Assembly (NCBI RefSeq): GCF_014256275.1
Contig: NZ_JACCFE010000002.1
Location: 186,001 to 250,000 of the forward strand
Origin: Rhodococcus sp. 4CII
GTDB lineage: Bacteria > Actinomycetota > Actinomycetes > Mycobacteriales > Mycobacteriaceae
DNA: 64,000 nt
Direction: 5' to 3'
Positions 16,410-25,607 of the stretch are shown in pieces (position 1 is the first letter of the stretch; every line of letters begins with the position of its first letter). The position numbers and the translations under genes were made by a program. The notes beneath the pieces are model-generated. The model did not search any database and had not been told where the DNA came from. It was given only the letters and a program-made list of their open reading frames with translations.

Positions 16410-17609
16410 ACATCGGCTGACGCGGATAGCTGTGGCCTGCCGTCGCCTACGAGCAGCGCCCGTGGACCAGCACCGCGGGCGATTTCGGATCTCGGCGCGA
16501 GAAACGCCTCACGGTCGGCCCCTACCGTGCGTCGCGGACCACACCGTCACGCTCAGCAGCGAATTGCAGGCGCTGACCGAAGAAGCGGCGACCGAGCCCA
16601 CCCGTTTCGACGTCGAGATCGGTCACCTCACCGCTCCCTTCGCCTCGATCCTGCTGCGCATCGAGAGCGCGTCGAGTTCGGAGATCGAGAATTTCACCAG
16701 CGGGGGCGCGGCAGATCGCGCTGGCCGAACTCGGCGAGCACGCCTCCCGCAATGCCCGATTGATCGTCGGAAACGTCCGGGCATGCAGACCGCGTTGGAG
16801 TTGTCCGACGCCATCGACGCCGAGGCGATCCTGCGGATGCACCGTGCGCTGCTCGAGCGTGACGATCCGAACATTGCCGGTGTGTGGCGGCAGCAGCACG
16901 TCTGGATCGGCGGGGGAAATCTCGGGCCGCACACCGCGCAATTCGTGCCCCCACACCATGGCCGGGTTCCGGCACTGATCGACGACTTGATCGTTTTCGC
17001 GAACCGGGTCGACGTGCCGGTGATCGCGCAGATCGCGGTGGCTCATGCGCAATTCGAGACCATCCACCCGTTCCCCGACGGCAACGGGCGCGTCGGACGT
17101 GCCTTGATTCAGGCGATGCTGCGCGGTGGTCAACTCACGCGCAGCGTTGCCGTTCCGGTGTCCGCGGGACTGCTGCACGACACCGCACAGTATTTCGAGG
17201 CGCTCGGCGAGTACCGGTCGGGGAACGTCGAGCCGATCGTGCGTTCCATCGCGGAAGCATCGTTCGGTGCGGTAGCCAACGGCCGCATCCTCGTTCAGGA
17301 CCTCGAGTCGATTCGCGCTGACTGGCGCACCCGCATGATGGCGCGGCGGTGCACCGGCTCGTCGACTTCCTGCTCCGCCAACCGGTGGTGGACGGCCGAC
17401 TCGTCGCGTCCGCCCTCGGGGTGACCGGCGCCACCGCGCAGATCGCGAGCGACAAGTTGGTGGACGCGGGGATACTCACCCAGATCACCGACGGACGACG
17501 GAACCGGATCTGGCAGGCCACGGACGTCGTCCGTGTGCTGGACGAGTTCGCCGCCGCGACAAACGCCGCCGGCAGGCGCAGGATGGACCACGCTGCGACA
17601 CGACGGTGA
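16410..17609 (+). pseudogene. Fic family protein, multiply frameshifted
   Basis: Fic proteins transfer AMP or other groups onto target proteins. One original protein of about 385 residues can be followed through several frames. It reads WTSTAGDFGSRREKRLTVGP, then VADHTVTLSSELQALTEEA, then ARQIALAELGEHASRNARLI, then the Fic core with intact HPFPDGNGRVGRAL (motif HxFx[D/E]GNGRxxR), and finally HRLVDFLLRQPVVDGRLVAS, a winged-helix C-terminus. Shifts lie near 16537, 16705, 16780 and 17335. The catalytic motif survives but the gene cannot make one product. Confidence 0.8.
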
Positions 17610-17743
17610 GCCGAGCTCGACGCCGATCTGGTACCTACGAACGCTCCGGAACTGGAACTGTCGCGGAACCGGCGCAGTGCTTCATAGTGATTACCGTCAC
17701 GTTCTCTGGAGGAGGAGCAGCAGCTCCCCCAATGTAGGGCTGT

Positions 17744-17758
17744 AGGAATCGGATTCCT
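17744..17758. promoter_or_regulatory. Candidate operator palindrome
   Basis: AGGAATCGGATTCCT is symmetric at 14 of 15 positions and ends 27 bp before the ureohydrolase start, where a repressor would block transcription. No regulator gene is adjacent, so the protein that would bind is unknown. Confidence 0.4.
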
Positions 17759-17785
17759 GCCCGTTCACTCGGCAGGAGTCTACCG

Positions 17786-18742
17786 ATGACAAGTCCACGC
17801 ATCGAACCCGTCGGCCCCATCTCGGGCCAAGACCTTCCCCGGTACGCCGGGTATTCGACGTTCGCCCGCCTGCCTCGCGCTGATGAGGTTTCCCATGTCG
17901 GCGTGGGCATCCTGGGAGTCCCATTCGACGCAGGCGTCACCTACCGGCCCGGCGCGCGATTCGGCCCGGGTCACATCCGGCAGGCGTCGCGTGTGCTCCG
18001 GCCGTACAACCCGGAGCTGGGCGTCGACCCCTTCAGGTCCATGCAGGTGGCCGACTGTGGTGATGTCGGGTGTAACCCCTTCGCAATCGGGGAGGCGCTG
18101 GGGCAGATCGAGCGGGCCGCCGATTCGCATCTCAGCGTGGGCACTCGTCTGGTCGTTCTCGGCGGCGACCACACGGTCGCCCTGCCGGTCCTTCGTTCGA
18201 TCGCCAAACAATACGGCCCGGTGGCTGTCGTCCACTTCGACGCACACCTCGATACCTGGGACACCTATTTCGGCGAGGCCTACACCCATGGGACACCGTT
18301 CCGGCGCGCATCCGAAGAGGGCTTGATCGACAGGCAAGCCAGCGTCCACATCGGTACCCGCGGTCCGATCTACAGCGCCGTCGACCTGAGTATGGACCGA
18401 GAACTCGGCTTCATTCCGATTCATGCGCGAGAGTTCACGCGCACTCCACTCGACCGCATTATCGATCGAGTGCTGGAACGGGTCGGTTCTCGTCCCGTGT
18501 ACGTGTCCGTCGACATCGACGTGTTGGATCCCGCGCACGCCCCGGGAACGGGAACACCGGAGCCCGGTGGTCTGACGAGTCGTGAACTGCTGGAAATGAT
18601 CCGGAGTTTCTCGCAGGCCCGCCTGGTCTCTGCGGACATCGTCGAGGTGTCGCCGGCGTACGACCACGCCGAGATCACCGCGCTCGCCGCTTCCTCCGTG
18701 GCTTATGAGCTGCTCTCGGTCATGGCCTGCACGCCGCGTTGA
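17786..18742 (+). CDS. Agmatinase-family ureohydrolase
   Basis: A 318-residue binuclear metal hydrolase of the arginase/agmatinase family, which splits urea from guanidino compounds. Metal ligands are complete: His129 (LGGDHT), Asp152, His154 and Asp156 (HFDAHLDTWD), and Asp243 and Asp245 (VDIDVLDPAHAPGTGTPE). His168 in YTHGTPF lies where the family places its proton-shuttle region. The ATG has AGGAG eight bases upstream. The next genes encode an NCS1 permease and an amidohydrolase, suggesting import and breakdown of a guanidino or ureido compound. Agmatine, guanidinobutyrate and guanidine itself are all possible substrates. Confidence 0.85.
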   Translation: MTSPRIEPVGPISGQDLPRYAGYSTFARLPRADEVSHVGVGILGVPFDAGVTYRPGARFGPGHIRQASRVLRPYNPELGVDPFRSMQVADCGDVGCNPFAIGEALGQIERAADSHLSVGTRLVVLGGDHTVALPVLRSIAKQYGPVAVVHFDAHLDTWDTYFGEAYTHGTPFRRASEEGLIDRQASVHIGTRGPIYSAVDLSMDRELGFIPIHAREFTRTPLDRIIDRVLERVGSRPVYVSVDIDVLDPAHAPGTGTPEPGGLTSRELLEMIRSFSQARLVSADIVEVSPAYDHAEITALAASSVAYELLSVMACTPR

Positions 18743-18872
18743 GGTAAGCCCCGACCCGGTCCCAGGTTCCGGCTCCGCATATTCAAACTCTCAGCGTCAC
18801 TGCACCAGGCGACCTCGCTCGTGTGCAGCAGACCACCGCTCTCTTACTCGACCTCACAGTACGGAGACACCC

Positions 18873-20396
18873 GTGAAGAAGACCCCTACACCAGACCAAC
18901 CGCCGGCAACCGAACGCCCTCCCAAGAAGTTCGGCGTCGAGCACCGTTCCATCGGCTTCGTGCCGACGACCGAACGATACGGCCGGCCGTTGAATCAGTT
19001 CACGCTGTGGTTCGGGTCGAACCTGCAGGTTACGGCGGTGGTCACCGGGGCCCTGGCTGTCGTGCTCGGAGGTGACGTCGTGTGGTCGATCATCGGGCTC
19101 CTGCTGGGGCAGGTTCTCGGGGGCGTTGTGATGGCGCTGCACTCGGTGCAGGGCCCGCGGCTCGGACTTCCCCAGATGATCTCGAGTCGGGCGCAGTTCG
19201 GTGTCTACGGGGCGATGATCCCGCTTGTCCTGGTCGTTGTCATGTACACCGGTTTTGCTGCGGGAGGCTCCGTGCTCGCCGGTCAGGCGGTCGCGGGGAT
19301 CATTCACTCGTCGCACTGGCTGGGCATCGTCATATTCGGCGCGGCCACCGCAGTCATTGCGATCATCGGGTATCGCCTGATCCACGTGATGGGGCGCCTC
19401 AGCAGCATCATCGGATTTCTCGCGTTTGCCTATCTGACGTACCGGCTTCTGGCCGGCGCAGACCTGGGCATGCTTTTCAGCCACTCCTCGTTCTCGTTGG
19501 CCGGTTTCCTTCTCGCGATGTCGCTGTCCGCATCCTGGCAAATTGCCTACGGGCCCTACGTCGCCGACTATTCTCGGTATCTGCCCGCCGAGACGGCGGC
19601 GTGGAAAACCTTCGGTGCCACCTTCTCCGGTTCGGTCATCGCGTCACAGTGGTCGATGACGTTCGGCGTCTTCGCTGCTGCGCTCGCGGGACCCGCGTTC
19701 GTGGACAACGAGGTCGGCTTCATCGTGAGCCTCGGCGGCGCAGGTGTAATTGCCACCGTGCTGTACTGCGTGATCGCACTGGGAAAACTCACGGTCAACG
19801 TGCTGAATGCGTATGGCGGCTTCATGTCCCTGGTTACCACGGTGACCGGATTTCTCGGTCACCGGGAGATACCGCAGAGAGCGCGAGTTGCCTGTGTCGC
19901 CGTCATCATGCTGTGCGCAACGGTGATTGCGCTCCTTGCGAGTGACAACTTCCTCACGTCGTTCTCGACGTTCCTCTTGTTCCTCTTGGCCTTCTTCACT
20001 CCGTGGAGTGCCATCAACCTCGTCGACTTCTATTGCGTGACGAAAGAGGACTACGACGTACCAGCGCTGACCGACCCGGACGGACGGTACGGGCGCTGGA
20101 ACACCGTGGCTCTCACAACCTACGCAGTCGGCCTGATTGCTCAGCTACCGTTCCTCTACACGTCCTTCTACTCGGGGCCGATGGTGGCCGTCCTCGGGCA
20201 CACGGACATCTCGTGGATCGTCGGCCTGATCGTCCCCGGCGCCATCTATTACGTGTGGGCACGACGGGATCGATCGATGGTCCCCGATCGCCTGATCCTG
20301 CCCGGCGACGAGTCCGCGCCGGATGACCAGCACACCGTCGTGGAGTCGGCAGGCGTGGACGGGATTCTGACCCACGTACCGGCCCGACAAGCATGA
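18873..20396 (+). CDS. NCS1 family nucleobase/hydantoin-type permease
   Basis: A 507-residue cytoplasmic membrane transporter of the nucleobase:cation symporter-1 family, about 12 membrane segments. Typical features are the N-terminal tail FGVEHRSIGFVPTTERYGRP, the TM1 start LNQFTLWFGSNLQVTAVVTG, the QMISSRAQFGVYGA region and YGPYVADYSRYLP of TM6. These transporters import purines, cytosine, allantoin, hydantoins or related compounds with Na+ or H+. I chose the GTG at 18873 with GGAG six bases upstream. It lies 130 bp after the ureohydrolase, likely one operon. Substrate probably matches that enzyme. Confidence 0.85.
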   Translation: MKKTPTPDQPPATERPPKKFGVEHRSIGFVPTTERYGRPLNQFTLWFGSNLQVTAVVTGALAVVLGGDVVWSIIGLLLGQVLGGVVMALHSVQGPRLGLPQMISSRAQFGVYGAMIPLVLVVVMYTGFAAGGSVLAGQAVAGIIHSSHWLGIVIFGAATAVIAIIGYRLIHVMGRLSSIIGFLAFAYLTYRLLAGADLGMLFSHSSFSLAGFLLAMSLSASWQIAYGPYVADYSRYLPAETAAWKTFGATFSGSVIASQWSMTFGVFAAALAGPAFVDNEVGFIVSLGGAGVIATVLYCVIALGKLTVNVLNAYGGFMSLVTTVTGFLGHREIPQRARVACVAVIMLCATVIALLASDNFLTSFSTFLLFLLAFFTPWSAINLVDFYCVTKEDYDVPALTDPDGRYGRWNTVALTTYAVGLIAQLPFLYTSFYSGPMVAVLGHTDISWIVGLIVPGAIYYVWARRDRSMVPDRLILPGDESAPDDQHTVVESAGVDGILTHVPARQA

Positions 20397-20450
20397 AGTG
20401 GAACGACGACTTTCGGGCCGCCGGTGGAAAACTGAAATAGGCTGTGCGAG

Positions 20451-21347
20451 GTGGACATTGTCGATGCTCATCATCATTTCATCAACGTTCGGGATCTTAC
20501 GTACCCGTGGATCGACAACCGCCCGCCCGCACTGACCGCCCTGCTGCCGAATTACTATGACGCTGCGCACCGGTACCTGCCGCGCGACTACCGGGCGGAG
20601 GTCGACGGCATCCCCGTCACCGCGTCGGTCGCGTGTGAGTTCGGTGCCGCAGACGGTGTCGCGGAGGCCATGTGGGTGCAGCACTGCGCCGACCGTTCCG
20701 GAGTTCCGGACGCCTTCATCGCGGCCGCGCAACTCGATTCGGGTGATCTGTCCGATGTTCTCGCGCGTTATCGGGATCTGCCGACGGTCCGGGCGGTTCG
20801 CCAGCCCCTGTACTGGGCGGCCGACCCCACCAAGCGTCTGGGTGCGCGCGGCGACTACCTGTCGGACCCCGATTGGCTGCGCGGGTTCGAGCAGGTCGCC
20901 GATGCGGGGCTCGTATGGGATCTGCTCGTCTACGACGAGCAGTTACCCGCCGCTCACGATCTCATTGCCTCGTTTCCCGACACCACGTTCGTGTTGGAGG
21001 CCGCGGGTTGGCCGATCGACCTCACTGCCGAGGGCTTCGCCCGCTGGGAAGAACGCCTCCGTGCGGTGAGCCGGTTTCCGAACGTCGTCCTCAAGCTGCA
21101 GGGAATCGCCCTCATCTTCGGAACATCCCTCGATGCCGTCGGCCGATGGATTCGGGCGGCGGTCGGGATCTTCGGCGCCGGGCGGTGCATGTTCGCTTCC
21201 CATTACCCGATCGACCATCTGCTGTGGGACGGCCGAACCATGGTGTCCACCATCCAGGCGGCCCTCGGTGATCTGTCGCCGACAGACCGAGTGCTGTTCT
21301 TCGGTGACACCGCCCGGCGGGTGTACCGCCTGCCCGCCGCAAGTTGA
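20451..21347 (+). CDS. TIM-barrel metal-dependent amidohydrolase (COG3618 type)
   Basis: A 298-residue member of the amidohydrolase family 2 (PF04909), which includes lactonases and decarboxylases. The metal-binding HxH is His7/His9 in VDAHHHF; further candidates are His in HYPIDHLLW and Asp in FFGDTARRVY near the C-terminus, the position of the conserved Asp. The start is GTG with a weak upstream site, 54 nt after the permease. The enzyme could hydrolyse a cyclic intermediate made from the imported compound; this is inferred from position only. Confidence 0.75.
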   Translation: MDIVDAHHHFINVRDLTYPWIDNRPPALTALLPNYYDAAHRYLPRDYRAEVDGIPVTASVACEFGAADGVAEAMWVQHCADRSGVPDAFIAAAQLDSGDLSDVLARYRDLPTVRAVRQPLYWAADPTKRLGARGDYLSDPDWLRGFEQVADAGLVWDLLVYDEQLPAAHDLIASFPDTTFVLEAAGWPIDLTAEGFARWEERLRAVSRFPNVVLKLQGIALIFGTSLDAVGRWIRAAVGIFGAGRCMFASHYPIDHLLWDGRTMVSTIQAALGDLSPTDRVLFFGDTARRVYRLPAAS

Positions 21348-21380
21348 TCGCACGCCTACACCCCTCGGGACGCCTTTCGT

Positions 21381-22409
21381 CTACCGTCGCTCCCCTCTCG
21401 GCGCCGACTTCGTTCGGTCCTGCAGGTTCACGATCGCTGCCGCAGTGGACGCGATCGTCCGGTCACCGTCCTGGGTCAGCCGTTCGAGTGCCCGCCGCGC
21501 CGCGGTTCCGGGAATCTCGGCCAGGGCCTGCGTGATCCGCAACCGCGTGGGCACGTCCTCGGTGTTGTCGAGCCGGTCCTGCAGGGCCGAGGCGACGTCG
21601 TCGGCCGAGGGCGAAACGGTCGTCAGCCGGCCCAGCATCTCCGCAGCCTCGACATCGCGCCGTCCCTCGACCACCATCTCGACGAGGGCGGGCATCGAAT
21701 CGAGGTGTCCGCGCGAGCCGAGAGCGAGAGCGGCCAACCCGCGGATCGTGACGTCCGGATCCTCGAGTGCTCGACCCAGATGCTCCGTTGCCTCCGGGGT
21801 ATGGATTTCCGCGATCGCGGTCGCCGCCCGCCGCCGGACGGCGATCTCGTCGGCGTCGAGACCGACGGCCAGATCCGCGAGCCCCCGGCCGGCGACGCGC
21901 GTCAACGACCACTGCAGCGCTCCGGCCACATTGGCGTCGTCCTCCGACAGGATGGCTTTCACCAGCGCTTCGACGGGCAGCGACGTCGTCCCGCTCTGAG
22001 CCAGGACCGCTTGTTGACGACGCGCCGCGGACTCCGACTCCAGCGCATACAACAGGGTGACGATGCCCAGGACGTCCTCCCATTCGGCCGGCGAGGCCGC
22101 GTCGACGCGTTCGAGTCTGCCGAGCAGTTCCTCCTCGGCAGCGATCCGCCGGCGCGTGTGTCGGATGAGGTCTCCCACCAGATCGGCCGGTGCGAAATCG
22201 GGGTCGTCCAGTGCGCGCTTGGTCTCGGACAACGACAGTCCCAGAGTCCGCAGGCTCTCGACGTGGAAGAGCCGCCGGATGTCGTCGGCGGAGTACTCGC
22301 GGTAACCGCCGGAGGTGCGGCCCGTGGGCTCGACCAGCCCCAACGTGTCGTAGTGGCGCAACATCCGCGTGCTGACACCGCAACGCCGCGAGACCTCACC
22401 GATCAACAT
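21381..22409 (-). CDS. MerR family regulator with C-terminal HEAT repeats
   Basis: A 342-residue fusion. Residues 1-70 are a MerR winged helix: MLIGEVSRRCGVSTRMLRHY, GYREYSADDIRRL and a following helix. Residues 75-115 are the dimerisation helix. Residues about 150-330 are HEAT-like alpha repeats, such as AVRRRAATAIAEIHTPEATE and DVTIRGLAALALGSRG, in the place of the usual ligand pocket. The ATG has GCAGGAGGAG upstream. The gene lies 14 nt after another HEAT-repeat gene. Cytoplasmic DNA-binding protein; the HEAT part probably contacts a partner protein. Confidence 0.8.
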   Translation of the reverse strand: MLIGEVSRRCGVSTRMLRHYDTLGLVEPTGRTSGGYREYSADDIRRLFHVESLRTLGLSLSETKRALDDPDFAPADLVGDLIRHTRRRIAAEEELLGRLERVDAASPAEWEDVLGIVTLLYALESESAARRQQAVLAQSGTTSLPVEALVKAILSEDDANVAGALQWSLTRVAGRGLADLAVGLDADEIAVRRRAATAIAEIHTPEATEHLGRALEDPDVTIRGLAALALGSRGHLDSMPALVEMVVEGRRDVEAAEMLGRLTTVSPSADDVASALQDRLDNTEDVPTRLRITQALAEIPGTAARRALERLTQDGDRTIASTAAAIVNLQDRTKSAPRGERR

Positions 22410-22423
22410 CCCATCTCCTCCTG

Positions 22424-23080
22424 CTATGTGTCGGGTCCGGCGACCGCGACGCGTGTGGCCATCTCGAGCGAGACGGCGAAGCTGCTGTCCGGGTCGTGGT
22501 ACAGCTGCGTCGTCGCCTCCGAGTGCACACGAACGCGAGGGTCGAGACTCGTGCCGGCGGCGTCGAGGACCGGTAGGACGACGTCGCCGAGTTCCACCAG
22601 CGCACGACTCAGACTGAGCTGCACGTGCCGGTCGCCTCGTCCGAGTTGGGCTGCCAAATCGGATGCGAGCGCAGCCTCCTCACCGGGCGGCACGAGCGCT
22701 ACGGCCGCCCGCCACGCGCTGCGGGCGACGTCGTCGTGCTCGTCGTGGAGCAGTGCCGACACCCCGGGCCACGCCTGCCGATCCCCGATCTTGGACAGGA
22801 TGTGCAGCGACTGACTGCGGGCCTGCGCCGTGTCGGACCCGAGTTCCCGGACCAGTCTCGGCACCGTGATCTCGGCCGGCAGCCGGCACAACGCCCACGT
22901 CAGCATGTCGCGGACGAAGAAGTCCGGTTCGACGGCACACCGATCGACGAGAGCGTCCGTGAGATGGGGATCGGCGCGTGTGCCCGCGGATAGCGCGGCC
23001 CGTAGCCGACTCGACGGGTCGGCCGCCGCCAGAACGTCGACGAGGTGAGCATTCGGCCCACCGTGGTTGGTTGTGTTCAC
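22424..23080 (-). CDS. HEAT-repeat protein
   Basis: A 218-residue all-helical protein made of repeated HEAT-like units, for example PDFFVRDMLTWALCRLPAEI, DTAQARSQSLHILSKIGDR and HDDVARSAWRAAVALVPPGE. HEAT scaffolds bind proteins or DNA and have no catalytic residues here. The GTG at 23080 is chosen because AAGGAGG lies eight bases upstream; earlier in-frame GTGs overlap that site. It precedes the MerR-HEAT regulator in the same operon, so the two probably work together, perhaps as regulator and antagonist. No precise family known to me. Confidence 0.75.
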   Translation of the reverse strand: MNTTNHGGPNAHLVDVLAAADPSSRLRAALSAGTRADPHLTDALVDRCAVEPDFFVRDMLTWALCRLPAEITVPRLVRELGSDTAQARSQSLHILSKIGDRQAWPGVSALLHDEHDDVARSAWRAAVALVPPGEEAALASDLAAQLGRGDRHVQLSLSRALVELGDVVLPVLDAAGTSLDPRVRVHSEATTQLYHDPDSSFAVSLEMATRVAVAGPDT

Positions 23081-23167
23081 GACAACCACCTCCTTCGCCG
23101 ACCATTCGAATCCTTCTCACTGTGTCAGGGTCAAGCCTCGCTCGGCGGACGGTGGCCGTCGGTGATG

Positions 23168-23914
23168 TCAGCGCTCGGCGGGGTCGAGGTCGTCGGAGCG
23201 CCCGGCGGTCAGGCGGGACCACTGCGCGGTGGGCCGTCCGTCGGTGCGCATGATGTCCCGTGTGCGGCGCTCCCAATGCCGCGGCCAACCGCTCGGCGAG
23301 TCTTCCCACGTTTCCTGACGGCCGTACACGGTCATGTCGAGTAGCCCGTACGTCGGCGCCATCGGTTCCAGGCCGCGGCCGCTGGTCCAGAACGTTTCGA
23401 ACACCCTGTCCTGCTGTCGCAGATAGCAGACGAGAGGTGCCGGGGATCGTGGGCGATCACCGAGCAGGGCATCCGCGGCGTTCTGCGCGGAGTACCAGGG
23501 CACGTCCCAGCCCATGAAGTCGCGGTAGCGCAGGCTCCCGTCGTACGGGCCCTGGCACAGCGTGGCGTACGTGACGTCGCGGGAGTGCAGGTACGACAGC
23601 TCGCGCACCTGGCCGTTGAAGAACGTGCAGCCCTCGCATTGTTCGGCCGCGGGGTGGTCGGCGTGCCACATGTGGAAATACGCGATCAGCTGGTTGCGGC
23701 CCTCGAACACGTCCGGCAGCGGGACCGGCCCGTGCGGGCCGACGACGGTGACGGTGGGGTCCACCTCGACCATCGGCAGCCGTCGGCGGGCCGCGGCGAT
23801 CGCGTCGCCTTCGTGGGTGTGCGCCTTCTCCCGGACCCGCAGCACGTCCAGTTCGGCCTGGTAGGCGGCGCGGTCGACGACGGACGGTGCCGGTGGGGTC
23901 GTGTCGGTGTTCAC
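23168..23914 (-). CDS. DUF899 family thioredoxin-fold protein
   Basis: A 248-residue protein of the DUF899 family, predicted to have a thioredoxin-like fold. Typical features are an N-terminal helical region with LRVREKAHTHEGDAIAAARR, LPMVEVD, the strand RNQLIAYFHMWH, the Cys pair QCEGCTFF and MGWDVPWYSA near the middle. Members often accompany ECF sigma factors of the DGPF type. Start is GTG with GAAAGGA upstream. It lies 93 nt after the ECF42 sigma gene on the same strand. A redox or peroxide-related role is plausible but unproven. Confidence 0.85.
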   Translation of the reverse strand: MNTDTTPPAPSVVDRAAYQAELDVLRVREKAHTHEGDAIAAARRRLPMVEVDPTVTVVGPHGPVPLPDVFEGRNQLIAYFHMWHADHPAAEQCEGCTFFNGQVRELSYLHSRDVTYATLCQGPYDGSLRYRDFMGWDVPWYSAQNAADALLGDRPRSPAPLVCYLRQQDRVFETFWTSGRGLEPMAPTYGLLDMTVYGRQETWEDSPSGWPRHWERRTRDIMRTDGRPTAQWSRLTAGRSDDLDPAER

Positions 23915-24007
23915 GAGATTTTCCTTTCATCCAGGTTGCCTGTCACCTCACCGACGAACGACACCTCCGGGGATCGACAACGACCGCGAAGAAGATTCTC
24001 CGATTCT

Positions 24008-25222
24008 TCAGAGCTCGCGCAGGCGGCTGGTCAGGTAGCGGCGCTCGGCCTCGGTCGGCGCCAGCTGCAGGGCTTGCTCGTACGCGGCCTCGGCCTCGGC
24101 GGCGCGGCCGTCCCGGCGGAGCAGGTCGGCCCGGGTCGCGGGCAGCAGGTAGTAGCGGTCGAGTCGGCCGGATGCGGTGATCTCGTCGACCAGGGCCAGG
24201 CCGGCCGGAATGCCGTCGGCCATCGCGACCGCCACGGCGCGGTTGAGATCCACGACCGGTGACGGCGCCAGCCGCGCCAACTCGGTGTACAGGGCCGCGA
24301 TCTGCGGCCAGTCGGTGCTCGCCGTGTCGGCGGCGGTGGCATGGCAGGCGGCGATCGCGGCCTGAACCTGGTAGCCGCCGGTGTGTCCCAGAGCCAGCGC
24401 CTGGTCGAGCGTCGCCACTCCCTCGGCGATGAGCGCCCGGTCCCACCGAGATCGGTCCTGGTCCTCCAGCGTGACCAATACTCCGCCGTCTTTGCGTGTC
24501 GCCCGACGGGATTCGTGCAGCAGCATCAGCGCCAGTAGACCGCGAGGTTCGGGTTCGGAGGGCATCAGCCGGACCAGGAGCCGGGCAAGCCGGATGGCCT
24601 CGAACGTCAGGGCCCGGCCGTCCTCCTCGTCGTAGCCCTGGTTGAAGATCAGGTAGAGCACCGCCAGGACGGCGGCCAGTCGCGGGGACAGCAGCTCGAC
24701 GGGCGGTACCCGATACGGGATACCGGCCTCCCGGATCTTGCGTTTGGCGCGGACCAGTCGCTGCGCCATCGTGGCCTCGGCGGTCAGGAAGGCCCGAGCG
24801 ATCTCGCCGGTGCTCAAACCGGCCAACGTCCGCAGCGTGAGCGCCACCCGGGCCGGAAACGGCAGCGCCGGATGGCAGCAGGTGAAGATCAGCCGCAACC
24901 GCTCGTCGGGGATTTCCTCCGGTGGCTCGTCCGGCTCGCGGGACAGCACCGCGAGCTGACGCATCTTGCCCGCACCCGTGGCATCGCGGCGCAGCCGATC
25001 GATCGCGCGGTTCCGCGCCGTCGTGGTGAGCCAGGCACCGGGCCGGCTCGGAACTCCGTCACGCGCCCAGCTCGTTACCGCGGCAGCGAATGCTTCCTGC
25101 GCACAGTCCTCGGCCAGATCCCAATCCCCGGTCGACCCGATCAGGGTCGCCACCACCTGACCCCACTCGTCCCGGAACGCCGCATCGACCGCCGCACGCA
25201 CTCGGTCGCCGGACGCCGTCAT
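24008..25222 (-). CDS. ECF42-type RNA polymerase sigma factor
   Basis: A 404-residue ECF sigma factor with a long C-terminal extension. The sigma2 region includes DWDLAEDCAQEAFAAAV and GAWLTTTARNRAIDRLRRD; the sigma4 helix-turn-helix is TLAGLSTGEIARAFLTAEAT followed by MAQRLVRAKRKIR. Residues about 190-404 are helical TPR-like repeats (DUF6596 type), typical of group ECF42. In that group the genes are paired with DGPF/YCII proteins and have no anti-sigma factor; the C-terminal part governs activity. The ATG overlaps the DGPF stop as ATGA. Confidence 0.85.
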   Translation of the reverse strand: MTASGDRVRAAVDAAFRDEWGQVVATLIGSTGDWDLAEDCAQEAFAAAVTSWARDGVPSRPGAWLTTTARNRAIDRLRRDATGAGKMRQLAVLSREPDEPPEEIPDERLRLIFTCCHPALPFPARVALTLRTLAGLSTGEIARAFLTAEATMAQRLVRAKRKIREAGIPYRVPPVELLSPRLAAVLAVLYLIFNQGYDEEDGRALTFEAIRLARLLVRLMPSEPEPRGLLALMLLHESRRATRKDGGVLVTLEDQDRSRWDRALIAEGVATLDQALALGHTGGYQVQAAIAACHATAADTASTDWPQIAALYTELARLAPSPVVDLNRAVAVAMADGIPAGLALVDEITASGRLDRYYLLPATRADLLRRDGRAAEAEAAYEQALQLAPTEAERRYLTSRLREL

Positions 25223-25554
25223 TCCCAGACGGGACGGACCTCGACGCCGCCCCACCGCGCGTAGGGATGCCCGGCAGCGATCTCGATTGCCTCGTCCAGA
25301 TTCGCGCACTCGACCATCACGAAACCGCCGACGAAGTCCTTGGTCTCGGCGAACGGCCCATCCGAGACCAGCGTCTCACCGTCGCGGACCCGGACCGTCG
25401 TGGCATCCACCACCGGCCGCAACCGCCGGCCGACGAGTAGACCGCCACGCCGTTGCACGTCCGCCCACCACGCCTGGTGCACCGGATCGGCTGCGAGCTC
25501 CTCGTTCGTCGGCGATACCGACTCGTCGTCGCAGATCAACAGCACATACTTCAT
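25219..25554 (-). CDS. YCII-related DGPF protein
   Basis: A protein of about 111 residues of the YCII/DGPF family: MKYVLLICDDES, the signature LVSDGPFAETKDFVGGFVMV and the closing strand VEVRPVWE. The fold is a ferredoxin-like dimer with a possible active-site His/Asp in relatives. DGPF proteins are the standard partners and targets of ECF42 sigma factors. A GTG at 25560 would add two residues. It heads the DGPF, sigma, DUF899 operon and is divergent from a truncated DUF899 gene. Confidence 0.85.
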   Translation of the reverse strand: MKYVLLICDDESVSPTNEELAADPVHQAWWADVQRRGGLLVGRRLRPVVDATTVRVRDGETLVSDGPFAETKDFVGGFVMVECANLDEAIEIAAGHPYARWGGVEVRPVWE

Positions 25555-25607
25555 GGACACGATTTTGCCCGAACCGGTGTCATCACGGCGCCGGACCGGA
25601 GGACGCC

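Noticed and set aside
17610..17785. A guanidine-type riboswitch before the ureohydrolase
   Set aside because: I looked for the conserved guanidine-I core and did not find it; only short hairpins and a palindrome are present.
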